Assembly: GCF_003574315.2 (NCBI RefSeq)
Contig: NZ_AP025739.1
Coordinates: 1,178,001-1,242,000 of the forward strand
Origin: Capsulimonas corticalis
Lineage (GTDB): Bacteria; Armatimonadota; Armatimonadia; Armatimonadales; Capsulimonadaceae
Reading direction: 5' to 3'
DNA: 64,000 bases
Shown here: piece after piece, positions 37,347-46,561 of the stretch
Position numbering within the stretch: the first letter of the stretch is position 1
How the letters are laid out: every line of letters begins with the position of its first letter
The notes under the pieces: model-generated
The model's input: the letters and a program-made list of their open reading frames with translations, nothing else
The model's database searches: none
What the model was told of the DNA's origin: nothing
Program-made: the position numbers and the translations under genes

Positions 37347-38216
37347 ATGACGAATTTTCAAGATGGAATCGACCTGCACGCCCACACCACGGCGTCGGAT
37401 GGAAGCCTGACCCCGACGGAGCTTGTCGACAAGGCGGCGGATCTGGGTTTGCAGGCGCTGGCGGTCACCGACCATGATACCATTGGCGGGCTTGCCGAGG
37501 CGCAAATCGCCGCGCGGAAGCGGAACCTGGACCTCGTTCCCGGCGTCGAACTCTCGGTGGAGGACGAAGGCGGGCGCTTCCATCTCCTGGGCTACTTGTT
37601 CGATCCGGAAAATGAAGCCTTCGCCGGCGCGCTCGTGCGCCTGCGCGCCAGCCGCGCGCGGCGCAATGAGGAAATGGCGGCGAAGATGGCGGAGCTCGGT
37701 CTCCCCGTCACCATGGACGACGTGCGCGCGGAAGCCGGCGAGGACGCCGAGGTGATCGCCCGGCCGCACTTCGCGCGGGCGCTGCTGAAAAAGGGGATCG
37801 TCAACTCCGTGCAGGATGCGTTCGACCGATTTTTGGCGACCGGGAAGCCTTTGTATCAGCCCAAAGAAGTTCTGACGCCGCGCGACGCGGTCGCGTTGAT
37901 TCACGGCGCGGGCGGCCTCGCCGTCATGGCGCACCCCGGCCTCGTGCCGCTGAACGACGGGGCTCTCGCGGCGCGGATCGCAAGTTTGGCGGCGGACGCC
38001 AAGATGGACGGCATTGAAGCTTACTACTCTCAGCACAGCCCCGCGCAGACGGAGCGCTTCTTAAAGATCGCTTCGGAAAACCATCTTTTGGTCACAGGCG
38101 GATCGGACTTCCACGGTATTCCCAAACCGCACGTTCCGTTGGGGATCGTTTACAACAATCGTCCCGCGCCCCCGCAGCTCCTTCAGGATCTGCGCGAGCG
38201 CTTGGCGTCACATTAA
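37347..38216 (+). CDS. PHP-domain phosphoesterase (RNase AM/YciV-like)
   Basis: A 289-aa PHP phosphoesterase with the usual metal ligands: DLHAHTTASDGSLTPTELV, AVTDHDTIGG, VPGVELSVED, ARPHFARALL, AHPGLVPL and GSDFHG. This set matches the bacterial YciV/RNase AM subfamily (5'-3' exoribonuclease or 3',5'-nucleotide phosphatase acting on pAp-type products). Cytosolic. It lies 10 nt before the SIS-domain gene, so the two are probably co-transcribed. Confidence 0.9.
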   Translation: MTNFQDGIDLHAHTTASDGSLTPTELVDKAADLGLQALAVTDHDTIGGLAEAQIAARKRNLDLVPGVELSVEDEGGRFHLLGYLFDPENEAFAGALVRLRASRARRNEEMAAKMAELGLPVTMDDVRAEAGEDAEVIARPHFARALLKKGIVNSVQDAFDRFLATGKPLYQPKEVLTPRDAVALIHGAGGLAVMAHPGLVPLNDGALAARIASLAADAKMDGIEAYYSQHSPAQTERFLKIASENHLLVTGGSDFHGIPKPHVPLGIVYNNRPAPPQLLQDLRERLASH

Positions 38217-38226
38217 GGGAACAACT

Positions 38227-39270
38227 ATGTCGCACATGCTGGACGAGATCCGGGAGCAGCCGGACGTCGTCCGTAATATCATCGACCGCGAATTTCATCA
38301 AGTCGAAGCCCTCGCGGCGGAAATTAAGCGTCGCAATGTCGCCTTCGCTTATATCGCCGCCCGCGGCACCTCCGACAACGCCGCCGTCTACTGCAAGTAC
38401 GTGCTGGAGATCCAGCATGGCCTGCCGACAGCCATCGCCGCGCCGTCCGTCGTCACGGTTTACGACACCGTCCCGAAGCTGGGACCGCAGGCGTTTGTCC
38501 TGGGCATCTCGCAATCCGGCGCCGCGCCCGACGTCATTGAAGTCCTCAAATGCGCGCGCCAGTCCGGCGCCCTCACCGCCTGTATCACCAATGAGCCCAC
38601 TTCCGCGCTGGCCGAGGCTTCGGAGCATGTTCTGACCATCGGCGCGGGCGAGGAAAAGGGAATCGCGGCCACCAAAACTTACACGGGGTCGCTCGCGCTC
38701 ATCGCCCTGCTCTCAACCGCGCTCGACGAGACCCATCCGGAACGCCTGGTCTACCTCCAGCGCGCCGCCGACGCGATGGAGAAATCGCTCGGGATGGACG
38801 AAGCGCTGCACCAGCTGGTCGAGAAGTACAAGGCGATGACAGGCTGCGTCATCATCGGACGCGGTTACAACCACTGCACCGCCGCCGAGACCGCGCTCAA
38901 AATCACCGAAACGTCCTATATCAGCGCCAAATCCTACTCGGCCGCCGCGTTCCAGCATGGCCCAATCGCGCAGGTCAACAGCGGTTTCCCCTGCCTGCTG
39001 TTCGCGCCGGACGGCAAGGCGTTCTCCGCGATGGCGGAGCTTGGCGAGAAGCTGCGCCAGCAGCATCCCGCGCTGATCTCCTTCGCGCATGACGCGGCGT
39101 TCCTCGCCAGCAGCGAGACCGCCGTGCGCATCCCCGCGTCCGTCGCCGAATGGGTCAGCCCGATGGTCTACGCCGTCGCCGGCCAGCTCTTCGCCTACTG
39201 GCTCTCGCTCGCGAAGGGACTCGATCCCGACGCGCCGCGCGGATTGGAAAAAGTGACGAAAACCGTCTGA
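38227..39270 (+). CDS. SIS-domain aminosugar isomerase/deaminase-like protein
   Basis: A 347-aa protein with two SIS domains, the part of GlmS that handles the sugar: AYIAARGTSDNAAVYCKYVLE, VLGISQSGAAPDVIEVLKCAR (Ser-rich phosphosugar loop), GEEKGIAATKTYTGSLALI, and VIIGRGYNHCTAAETALKITETSYISAKSYSAAAFQHGPIAQV. It lacks the glutaminase domain, so it resembles glucosamine-6-phosphate deaminase-type (GlmD/AgaS-like) enzymes. It follows the PHP gene by 10 nt. A strong terminator follows. Confidence 0.88.
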   Translation: MSHMLDEIREQPDVVRNIIDREFHQVEALAAEIKRRNVAFAYIAARGTSDNAAVYCKYVLEIQHGLPTAIAAPSVVTVYDTVPKLGPQAFVLGISQSGAAPDVIEVLKCARQSGALTACITNEPTSALAEASEHVLTIGAGEEKGIAATKTYTGSLALIALLSTALDETHPERLVYLQRAADAMEKSLGMDEALHQLVEKYKAMTGCVIIGRGYNHCTAAETALKITETSYISAKSYSAAAFQHGPIAQVNSGFPCLLFAPDGKAFSAMAELGEKLRQQHPALISFAHDAAFLASSETAVRIPASVAEWVSPMVYAVAGQLFAYWLSLAKGLDPDAPRGLEKVTKTV

Positions 39271-39284
39271 CACGCCATTCGGAG

Positions 39285-39325
39285 AAGCCCGCTCGATCGC
39301 CAAACGCGATGGAGCGGGCTTTTTT
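39285..39325 (+). terminator. Intrinsic terminator after the SIS-domain gene
   Basis: AAGCCCGCTC pairs with GAGCGGGCTT, then a run of T residues. Confidence 0.85.
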
Positions 39326-39438
39326 GCGTTTATCCGGGGTGAGAGGGTTACATTGTCGATAATGTTGGAATACTACAAACGATCGCTTTTCGTTGTGATG
39401 GAGATCCATCGCGAAAAGCCGCACATTGGAGAGGCATT

Positions 39439-40806
39439 ATGGCGATGAGCGCGCCGCTTACGGCGCACGACAATCTGAGAATTTTGATCGTTGACGATGA
39501 TGCGGTGGACCGAAGGATGGTGCGCCGCGCCTTGAAGACCGGCGAAGCCTCATCACGGATAACCGAAGTCGACAGCTGCGCCGCAATGCTCGCGGAAGTC
39601 GACGCGCATCGGTTTGACTGCATTTTCCTGGACTATCAGCTCGCGGACGGCACGGCGCTGGCGCTGCTGGAGAAGCTTCGCGAACAGAATATCGATACCC
39701 CGGTCATCGTGCTCAGCGGCCATGGCGACGAACAGATCGTGCGCGAACTCATGAAAGCGGGCGCCGCCGATTATCTGCCCAAGGATATCGCCACCAGCTC
39801 ATACATCAATCGCAGCCTGCGCAGCACGCTGCGTTTCTATCAGTCCGAGCTCCAGGCAAAAAATGCCGTCGAAGCGCTGCGCCTGCGCGATCGCGCGATT
39901 GCCTCGGCGAACAACGGCATTATCATCTGCGCCGTGGGCGCCGATTTTCCGATCATCTACTGTAACCGCGCCTTCGAGCGCCTGACGGGCTATGACAACA
40001 ACGAGATCCTGGGACACAGCTTCCGGATCCTGGTCGGAGCGGAGAGCGATCCGGAGACGGTCAGCGAGATCGCCCGATGTCTGAAGGAAGAGATGGAATG
40101 CCATCAGGTGCTGCGCAACTATCGCAAGGACGGCTCCTCGTTCTTCAACGAGCTGACCTTCTCGCCGGTGCGCGACATCGAAGGGCGTCTTTCGCACTAT
40201 GTGGTGGTCTGTAACGACGTCACCGAGCAGCGCCGGGCCGAAGAGGAGAACTCTCGCCTCCTGCGCGAAGTGCGCGACGCCGTGGAGCGCGAACGCTCCT
40301 TCCTGCGCGACGTGCTTTCCAGCGCCACGGACGGCAAGCTGCGGCTTTGCCACACGCGCCAGGAGCTGCCGGCGCAATTAGGCTCCTACGGGGGTTACGT
40401 CTCTCTCCAATCGATTGGCGGGATCCCGGAGATGCGACACCTGGTTCGCGAGGCCGCGATCACCTGCGGTCTGCCGGAAGAGCGCTGGCAGGACCTGATC
40501 ACCGCCGCCGGCGAGGCGTCCATGAACGCCGTCGTCCACGGCCAGGGCGGCTTTGGGCGCGCCTACTATACGCCGGGAAAATTGGTTCAAGTCTGGATCG
40601 AGGATAAAGGCACGGGGATTTCGCTGATCAATCTGCCCCGCGCCACCCTGGAGTGCGGCTACACGACCGCCGGCACCATGGGATGCGGATTCAGCTTTAT
40701 CTTAAAAACGGCCGACCGACTGTGGCTAATGACCGGCCCCACGGGAACGACTCTGGTGATTGAAAACGACAGCATGCTGCCGGAACTCCCCTGGCTGCGC
40801 GAATAA
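39439..40806 (+). CDS. Response regulator with PAS and RsbW-like ATPase domains
   Basis: A 455-aa protein with three domains. Residues about 10-125 are a receiver (ILIVDDDAVDRRMVRRAL, phospho-Asp in CIFLDYQLADG, VIVLSGHGDEQ, DYLPKD). About 150-270 are a PAS domain (GIIICAVGADFPIIYCNRAFERLTGYDNNEILGHSFRIL, VRDIEGRLSHYVVVCNDVTEQR), without a LOV cysteine. The last 150 residues form a HATPase of the RsbW/SpoIIAB type (WQDLITAAGEASMNAVVHGQGG, VWIEDKGTGISLINLPRATLE, TMGCGFSFILKTADRLWL). It is likely a phosphorylation-responsive serine kinase/anti-sigma or partner-switch regulator. Monocistronic; no partner adjacent. Confidence 0.88.
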   Translation: MAMSAPLTAHDNLRILIVDDDAVDRRMVRRALKTGEASSRITEVDSCAAMLAEVDAHRFDCIFLDYQLADGTALALLEKLREQNIDTPVIVLSGHGDEQIVRELMKAGAADYLPKDIATSSYINRSLRSTLRFYQSELQAKNAVEALRLRDRAIASANNGIIICAVGADFPIIYCNRAFERLTGYDNNEILGHSFRILVGAESDPETVSEIARCLKEEMECHQVLRNYRKDGSSFFNELTFSPVRDIEGRLSHYVVVCNDVTEQRRAEEENSRLLREVRDAVERERSFLRDVLSSATDGKLRLCHTRQELPAQLGSYGGYVSLQSIGGIPEMRHLVREAAITCGLPEERWQDLITAAGEASMNAVVHGQGGFGRAYYTPGKLVQVWIEDKGTGISLINLPRATLECGYTTAGTMGCGFSFILKTADRLWLMTGPTGTTLVIENDSMLPELPWLRE

Positions 40807-40880
40807 CGCGCTGGGAAAAGAGAAAACCTGCTGCCATCCGCCAAGAAAAGAAATCCGAGCATAGCGCCCCAAACAAAACA

Positions 40881-40934
40881 AATCGGTAAGCAGACAGCCG
40901 GCGATTTCAATCGCCGGCTGTTTGCTTGCCGATT
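40881..40934. terminator. Bidirectional terminator hairpin
   Basis: Outer AATCGG/CCGATT and inner ACAGCCGGCGA/TCGCCGGCTGT arms form a long hairpin between the + strand regulator gene and the end of the minus-strand respiratory operon. Confidence 0.75.
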
Positions 40935-40956
40935 ATCGTTTTCGAATATTCGGTCG

Positions 40957-41709
40957 TTACGGCTTGGTGGTGATATCGGCGGGCGTCTTGCCTTCGCCGC
41001 CGCCGCGCACCGGGCTGTGATCCTCGCCGGGCGTGATGCGGTTGACCGCGTTCTCGCCGAGCTGCTGGCTGGCCTGTCGATCCTGCGGCTTGAGCCACGG
41101 TCCCCAGCCGTCCGCGTGTCCATTGGCGGCGGTGTAGGTCTTGGGATCGTAGACTTCGCGCTCGAAGCCCAGCGTCTGGACGTAGGCGACGAGGTCGCGG
41201 GCGTCCGCAGTGGGGACCGGCGTGCCTTCGTGGTCCTTAAAGAGCCAGGTGAAGGCGGGCATGATCGAGCCGGGCACCATCTGACGCGGATAGTAGAAGT
41301 GCGAGTAATGCCAGTCGTCGCTGTACTTACCGCCTTCGCGCGAGAGGTCCGGGCCGATACGGCGCGTTCCCAGGAAGTGCGGGCGGTCGTACACATATTC
41401 ACGCTCGTTGGCGGGGATCGCCAGCGAGGTGCCGATCGAGTAGCGCTTGATCTCGCCTTCGAGCGGGCGGATCTGCTGCGTGTGGCAGTAGACGCATCCC
41501 TCGCGCTGGTAAATCAGACGGCCGCGCAGCTGCTGCGGCGTGTAAGGGTTATGGTAGTGCGCCTGATCTCCGGCCGGGTTCAGTGTGTTGAGCGACCAGT
41601 TTTCATTGAAGGACGGGATGAGCATGGTGAAGGTGAGACCGACCACAAAGGTCAGTCCCACTCCCAGTCCCGTCTTCAGCGCGCTTCGTTCAGCGGTAGG
41701 TAGGTTCAT
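40957..41709 (-). CDS. ccoO: cbb3-type cytochrome c oxidase subunit II (CcoO)
   Basis: A 250-aa protein with one N-terminal membrane helix (GLGVGLTFV VGLTFTMLIPSF, residues about 13-33) and a haem c site in REGCVYCHTQQIRP. The sequences EYVYDRPHFLGTRRIGPDLSREGGKYSDDWHYSHFYYPRQMVPGSIMPAF are diagnostic of CcoO/FixO, and the axial Met lies in SIMPAF. It carries electrons to CcoN in the membrane. It starts 13 nt after the ccoN stop, in one operon. Last gene of the operon before the terminator. Confidence 0.93.
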   Translation of the reverse strand: MNLPTAERSALKTGLGVGLTFVVGLTFTMLIPSFNENWSLNTLNPAGDQAHYHNPYTPQQLRGRLIYQREGCVYCHTQQIRPLEGEIKRYSIGTSLAIPANEREYVYDRPHFLGTRRIGPDLSREGGKYSDDWHYSHFYYPRQMVPGSIMPAFTWLFKDHEGTPVPTADARDLVAYVQTLGFEREVYDPKTYTAANGHADGWGPWLKPQDRQASQQLGENAVNRITPGEDHSPVRGGGEGKTPADITTKP

Positions 41710-41722
41710 AGGTGCTCTATCT

Positions 41723-43219
41723 TTACGAGTTCGCCTGCGCGGCGGCCGCGCCGCGGCCTTCGGCGACACGGATCTCATCTTCGCTTGCCGGCGGGGCCGG
41801 CACGGTCGCGGTCTTGTAAATGTTCCAGACGAACAGGATCATTCCCAGCAGCATCGCGGCGCCGCCGCCGGCGCGAGCGTGCCAGAACGGCTTCATAAAG
41901 TTCACCGTCTCGATGAACGGAATGTTCGGATCGTTCCACATCTGGCCCTGCGCATAGCCGCCGACCCAGAGCGCGGCGCTGAACACGATGAAGCCCAGGA
42001 ACGACAGCCAGAAGTGCCAGTCGGCGATCCCTTCCGAGTACAGCGGCTTCTTGTAAGCGCGCGGAATGGCGTAGTACACGGCGGCGTAAGCGTAGAACGT
42101 AAATGTGCCGAAGAGCGCCATGTGCGAGTGGCCGATGATGTAGTCGGTGAAGTGGACCACCGCGCTCAGCGAGCGCAGCGCCTGGAAGGAGCCCTGCGAG
42201 CTAACCAGGAAGTAGAACACCGTACCCGCGATGATGAACTTCAGCGGAACGTTGGTGCGCAGCTGGTGCCACTCGCCCCGAATTGTTCCGAAGAAGTTGG
42301 TCACGACCGACAGAACCGGGATGAACAGCAGGAACGAGAAGATCGTCGCCACCGTCTGCAGCCAGTACGGGATCGGGCCATAGATCATGTGGTGCGCGCC
42401 GTTCCAGATGTAGATGGCACCCAGGGTCCAGAAACCGATCAGCGAAAGCTTGTGGCTGTAGAGCGGCGAGTTCGCGGCCTTCGGCAGGAAGTAGTAGGCC
42501 AGTCCCAGGCCGCCGGGCGTCGCGATCAGGCCGACGACGCTATGGCCGTAGAACCAGTTGATGTTCGCGTCGTTCAGACCGCTGAAACCGCCGACGCCGT
42601 CCGTGCTGAAGAGCTGCGAGGGCCAGTTGCCGATCACGTACACAAAGGCGGTCCAGAGCAGACATCCCATCACGTACCAGAGAGCGGCGTACATCTGCGT
42701 GTACGTTCGGCGCGCGAACGTATTGCAGAGGTTCCACATCAGCATCACCCAGCCGACCAAGAGGAAGACGTTGGAGACGAGAGGATACTCTTCGTACTCC
42801 TTGCCCTTGGTCATCAGGAAGATGTTGGTCGTGTTCATCGGATTCAGCAGGCAGTAGGTCGCGATCAGAATGCCGATCGCCCAGACGATCGAGGTCGCCT
42901 TGCCCAGCTTTTCACTATAAAGCTTGGTTCCGCAAAGACGTGGGACCATATAGTAGAACATCGACATATAGATCGGCAGCAGCCAGCCGAAGATCATTCC
43001 CTGGACGTGCGCGGGACGGATACGCGACCAAGACATCCACTGCACGGAGTAGAAGAGGTCGGGGATCACAAACTTCACGGCGGTAATCACACCGAGCGTG
43101 CCGAACATGATCAGGTATCCGAGGCCGACCCACAGCGCCCATTTGACTGCGGTATCTTCATGCTGCAGTCGCTCCGGCGGAGCCGAAGGCTGCATCGCTT
43201 TGATTTGTTCGATAGCCAT
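41723..43219 (-). CDS. ccoN: cbb3-type cytochrome c oxidase catalytic subunit I (CcoN)
   Basis: A 498-aa polytopic protein with at least 12 membrane helices. The haem and copper ligands of cbb3 oxidases are present: RPAHVQGMIFGW (low-spin haem His), NWFYGHSVVGLIATPGGLGLAYYFLP (CuB His), GAHHMIYG (two His of CuB), and YIIGHSHMALFGTF (haem His pair). It reduces O2 to water with high affinity. The gene lies after the monohaem cytochrome gene in the operon (30 nt gap). The final 35 residues are an extension with Ala/Glu richness. Confidence 0.94.
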   Translation of the reverse strand: MAIEQIKAMQPSAPPERLQHEDTAVKWALWVGLGYLIMFGTLGVITAVKFVIPDLFYSVQWMSWSRIRPAHVQGMIFGWLLPIYMSMFYYMVPRLCGTKLYSEKLGKATSIVWAIGILIATYCLLNPMNTTNIFLMTKGKEYEEYPLVSNVFLLVGWVMLMWNLCNTFARRTYTQMYAALWYVMGCLLWTAFVYVIGNWPSQLFSTDGVGGFSGLNDANINWFYGHSVVGLIATPGGLGLAYYFLPKAANSPLYSHKLSLIGFWTLGAIYIWNGAHHMIYGPIPYWLQTVATIFSFLLFIPVLSVVTNFFGTIRGEWHQLRTNVPLKFIIAGTVFYFLVSSQGSFQALRSLSAVVHFTDYIIGHSHMALFGTFTFYAYAAVYYAIPRAYKKPLYSEGIADWHFWLSFLGFIVFSAALWVGGYAQGQMWNDPNIPFIETVNFMKPFWHARAGGGAAMLLGMILFVWNIYKTATVPAPPASEDEIRVAEGRGAAAAQANS

Positions 43220-43249
43220 CTTTCTTACCTTTTCTCGATGGACCGCACC

Positions 43250-44260
43250 TTAGTGAGTCGCGGCCGGAGCGCCGGCGCCGGCAGACGGTCCGCTGGAAGC
43301 GGGAGCCGGCTGAGCGACGGGCGCGGGCGACTGAAGGTTCGGACCGGTTCCGTCCGCGTTCGCCGGATTGTTTGGGATCGGCGAAACAGACTGCGGACCG
43401 GTTCCGGTGGTCTGCGACGAAGGCTGAGACGCGGCGTCCGGAGCGGACGGCTGTCCGGAAGCGGACGGCGGCGCCGTGGTCGTGTGCGCGGTCACGTCGC
43501 CATTGATCGAGGGCGTGATCGGCTTTGGGCTCACCTGCTGGCTGCCGCCCGTATATTCCGCGGCGCCGCCAGCGCCGGGAGCCAGCGCTCCCGCCGTGGC
43601 GTCCGGCGCGGCCGTCGCCGCCTTCGGAGCGCTCAGGCTCCAAACGTAGGCGATCACTTCCTTGATCTCGTCATCGCTCAGCGTTCCTTCCCATCGCGGC
43701 ATCGCCGTTCCCGGCACGCCCTTGTGGATGGAGGTGTTGATGCGCTGGTAGGACATGGACTGCATGAACGGCGCGTCGCGCAGGTTGCGCGGCTTGGGGT
43801 TCAGCGACGCGGCGTTCGCGCCGTTGCCGTCCTGGTTAGGACCGTGGCAGCCAAAGCACTTGTTCTGGTAGATACCTTCGCCGTCGGAGATCGCCGACTT
43901 CAGCGTCACGCCCTGCGGCAGATCGATCGCCGCCAGGTTGATTACGCTGACGGGATAGGCGCCGCGCTGGTCCAGGTCGGCCTGGATCTTGGCGCGTTCG
44001 GCGGCGCTGCCGCCGACGGGCCTGTACGCGCGTCCGGAGTGCGGGCCGAGCGCGCCAAAGGCGAGGCCCAGGCTGACAGCGCCGATCAAAACGATCGTCC
44101 AGAAGCCCCACAGCCATGGGCTGACGCGCGTGTCTGCGAGCTCTTTAACGTCGCCGCCGCTGTAGTAATGGAAGCCGCCCGCATCTTCGTCCGGGATCTG
44201 CGTTCCATCCGTCGGTTTGGCGGTCTCCACGCGAGCCGTGGGGTTCGTGTCTTCTGCCAT
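43250..44260 (-). CDS. Membrane-anchored monohaem cytochrome c (CcoP-like)
   Basis: A 336-aa protein: an N-terminal soluble stretch, one membrane helix (WLWGFWTIVLIGAVSLGLAFGAL at about 48-70), and a cytochrome c domain with one CxxCH (NKCFGCHGPNQDGNG) and Met ligand in GTAMPRWEGTL. A 110-residue tail rich in Ala, Pro, Ser and Gly follows (like a linker or periplasmic tail). CcoP of standard cbb3 oxidases has two haems c, so this is a shortened relative or a separate electron carrier. It lies between the pentahaem cytochrome and ccoN in the operon. Confidence 0.85.
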   Translation of the reverse strand: MAEDTNPTARVETAKPTDGTQIPDEDAGGFHYYSGGDVKELADTRVSPWLWGFWTIVLIGAVSLGLAFGALGPHSGRAYRPVGGSAAERAKIQADLDQRGAYPVSVINLAAIDLPQGVTLKSAISDGEGIYQNKCFGCHGPNQDGNGANAASLNPKPRNLRDAPFMQSMSYQRINTSIHKGVPGTAMPRWEGTLSDDEIKEVIAYVWSLSAPKAATAAPDATAGALAPGAGGAAEYTGGSQQVSPKPITPSINGDVTAHTTTAPPSASGQPSAPDAASQPSSQTTGTGPQSVSPIPNNPANADGTGPNLQSPAPVAQPAPASSGPSAGAGAPAATH

Positions 44261-44337
44261 GTCTTGAATATTCCTTCGCTAATCGGCGGTTCGGGCGCGC
44301 CAAATACCTTGGCGCGCTCCGCCGCTCTGAGAGTTGA

Positions 44338-45957
44338 TTATCGCGTCATCGTGGCGATGTCGGGCGTCTGAGCGCCCTTCGCCTTCAGCTCGCCGGTGGG
44401 CATATCCACTTCTTCGCCGACGGTCGTCGTTCCCGCCGGCCGCAGAGACTGATCGTAGAGCGAAAGCGCCTTGCGCTGGGAGTCCGAGAACGGGAAGATC
44501 GGCATGATCGACGAAGGCACGAACGCCTGCGGGTTCTCATAGTGCGCCGTGAGCCACTGCACGGAGTGGCGCGAGCCTTCCCAGGTCAGCTGCGGTCCGG
44601 CGACGCCGCCCTTGCCGGCCGGATCCTTCGAGGATTCGCCCTTGAAGTTCGGATCCCCAATATAGTGACAGGCGTAGCAGCCGCTCGATTCGAACAGCTT
44701 CTTACCGGTCTCGATCGATACGGGCACATCTTCCGGCTTCGCGGTGTTGTAAGACGCGATCTCCGTCATTCGGCTCGATGCGCTGGCCGCGTAGTTGTTT
44801 CCCGTTTGCGAGATGACGAACGTCACCAGCGCGTCCACGTCCTGCTGCGCCGCGGCGTCGGGAATATACCCGTGCGTCTTCAGCGTGTCGACGACGTCTG
44901 CGTTCTCGATCTTCGCGGGCGTGATCTGCTGCGAGCGCGGATCGACGATGTCGGCTTCCCGGTCTGGATCGTCCGTGTTGTGCTGGCGGGCGGCGAAGAA
45001 GTAGGGCATCACGCAGGCCGCCGTTTTATAACGCGGATCCCACAGCTGATGCTCGACGGCTTCCGGAATGGTGCTGCGGCCTTCGTAGGTCAGCTCCGGT
45101 CCGATATTGCCCTTGGAAAGGCCCTCGATCTTATGGCAGCCGTAACACGCCTTGTCGCGGAAGAGCTTCTCGCCGCGCGCAATCGTCGTCATCGCCGGCA
45201 GGTACGCAATCGAGAAGTCCTTGTTGTCATACTGCGCGTGGCACTGGGCGCACGCGGCGTCCATGTACTTGGCCGCGAGCATCGGGCTCAGCCAGTGCTC
45301 CGGGTCGCCATGCGCGTTCTTCTCGATCAGCTCGCGTCCCGAACCATAATGGCACGTGGTGCAGCCGAAGGTCGGGAACGGATGCAGCTTCAGATTTGTT
45401 TTCTGAGCATCATAGTCCGTAAGATCCGACGGTGTCAGGCTCTTTTCGGTCGCGACGCCATATGTGAACTTGTCGCCATGGATGACGCCCAGATCGCGGG
45501 GCTGGTCGCCCTCAACCGAGATGCCCGGGTGCGCGCCGATCGTCTTGATGACGCGCAGCGTGTCGGGGTGCTCTTCGAGATACTTCGGCAGATCTTCCGT
45601 CGAGACCGTCGTGTGATCGATGATCTTGATGATGTTCTCGGCCGTCATCTGCGGATTGAGCAGGCCGACATGGCACGACTGGCAGCGGTCGACACGCTGC
45701 TGCGTGGTTCCGTCCTGCTCCGTCACCGTGAACTGGCCGACCGTCACCTGCTTGACTTCAATCACGCTGTCGCGCGTCGCCTGCTTGACTGCGGGGTCTG
45801 TCGCCAGCGCCTCCGCAACGTCCTTGTACTGGCCTTGCCAGTACGTAAAGTCCTTGCTATCGGAGTTCTGATTGTTCCAGAGAGCGCGGGAGCCGGTGAT
45901 ACCGACGAGCGCCAGGAGCACAAGGCTCCACAGCACGAACTTCGTCACCATAGACAT
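44338..45957 (-). CDS. Pentahaem cytochrome c, membrane anchored
   Basis: About 539 aa, with an N-terminal anchor (FVLWSLVLLALVGITG) and five CxxCH sites: CQSCH, CTTCH, CAQCH, CYGCH and CYACH, in order. Four of the five are separated by longer linkers with HP and Met residues that could be axial ligands. It is probably exported across the membrane and carries electrons between the bc-type complex and the oxidase. Start codon: ATG 45957 is preferred; a TTG at 45966 is the longer choice. It follows the split cytochrome b genes in the operon and has no close named family that I recognise. Confidence 0.85.
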   Translation of the reverse strand: MSMVTKFVLWSLVLLALVGITGSRALWNNQNSDSKDFTYWQGQYKDVAEALATDPAVKQATRDSVIEVKQVTVGQFTVTEQDGTTQQRVDRCQSCHVGLLNPQMTAENIIKIIDHTTVSTEDLPKYLEEHPDTLRVIKTIGAHPGISVEGDQPRDLGVIHGDKFTYGVATEKSLTPSDLTDYDAQKTNLKLHPFPTFGCTTCHYGSGRELIEKNAHGDPEHWLSPMLAAKYMDAACAQCHAQYDNKDFSIAYLPAMTTIARGEKLFRDKACYGCHKIEGLSKGNIGPELTYEGRSTIPEAVEHQLWDPRYKTAACVMPYFFAARQHNTDDPDREADIVDPRSQQITPAKIENADVVDTLKTHGYIPDAAAQQDVDALVTFVISQTGNNYAASASSRMTEIASYNTAKPEDVPVSIETGKKLFESSGCYACHYIGDPNFKGESSKDPAGKGGVAGPQLTWEGSRHSVQWLTAHYENPQAFVPSSIMPIFPFSDSQRKALSLYDQSLRPAGTTTVGEEVDMPTGELKAKGAQTPDIATMTR

Positions 45958-46018
45958 GGGAAACAATACCTATCTTTTTCGCTATGCGCGCGTCGTTCTT
46001 GGGTGTGAAAGACCGAAA

Positions 46019-46558
46019 CTATTGAACTTCCTTCGGCATTTCGCCGGGCCAGAACCAGGCCCAGTTCGGGCCGCGGAAGTAAACGCCGATAATGATCAGA
46101 ACGATCACGACGACGACATACATCGTCCAGAGCGTGGTGGCGGTGCGACGGCTCTTGGCGAACCAGCGCCCGATTCCGCTGTGGTGACGGTCGACATAGG
46201 GAATAGCCATCAGCGCGACGACGACAAGTCCGGGAATTCCCAGACCGCCCCAGAAGGCGTCATACGCGACCAGCTCCTGCAGTCCCAGGAAGTACCAGGG
46301 CGCTTTCGCCGGGTTCGGGGGACGCAGCGGGTTCGCGGGCGCCTCCAGCGGCGGCGGGAAGAACACCGCCAGCGCCAGCATCGCGGCGAAGCAGCCGGCA
46401 AAGAGCGCCGCTTCGCGGATCAGCAGGTGGGGCCAGGACGAAACCATGTCGTCCGGACCGCGATCGACGCGCGTGGAGGACCCTTTGACCAGCTCCATCA
46501 AGCCATAGGTCTTGTTAGGGTTACGCGGAAATATCTCTTCTTCACGAACTCGTTTCAT
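46019..46558 (-). CDS. Cytochrome b/b6 C-terminal subunit (PetD-like)
   Basis: A 179-aa membrane protein with three helices (LLIREAALFAGCFAAMLALAVFF, WGGLGIPGLVVVALMAIPYVD, TLWTMYVVVVIVLIIIGVYF) and the quinol-site motif PPNPAKAPWYFLGLQELV (the PEWY-region in the form of APWYF). Like subunit IV of b6f, it completes the cytochrome b encoded by the next upstream gene, which ends 4 nt before it. The two form a split cytochrome b. Confidence 0.9.
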   Translation of the reverse strand: MKRVREEEIFPRNPNKTYGLMELVKGSSTRVDRGPDDMVSSWPHLLIREAALFAGCFAAMLALAVFFPPPLEAPANPLRPPNPAKAPWYFLGLQELVAYDAFWGGLGIPGLVVVALMAIPYVDRHHSGIGRWFAKSRRTATTLWTMYVVVVIVLIIIGVYFRGPNWAWFWPGEMPKEVQ

Positions 46559-46561
46559 AAG

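Noticed and set aside
41585-44371. Very long + strand open frame across the oxidase genes
   Set aside because: It is antisense to ccoN, the monohaem cytochrome and ccoO, which have clear motifs; Arg/Asp-rich translation is typical of a shadow in GC-rich DNA.
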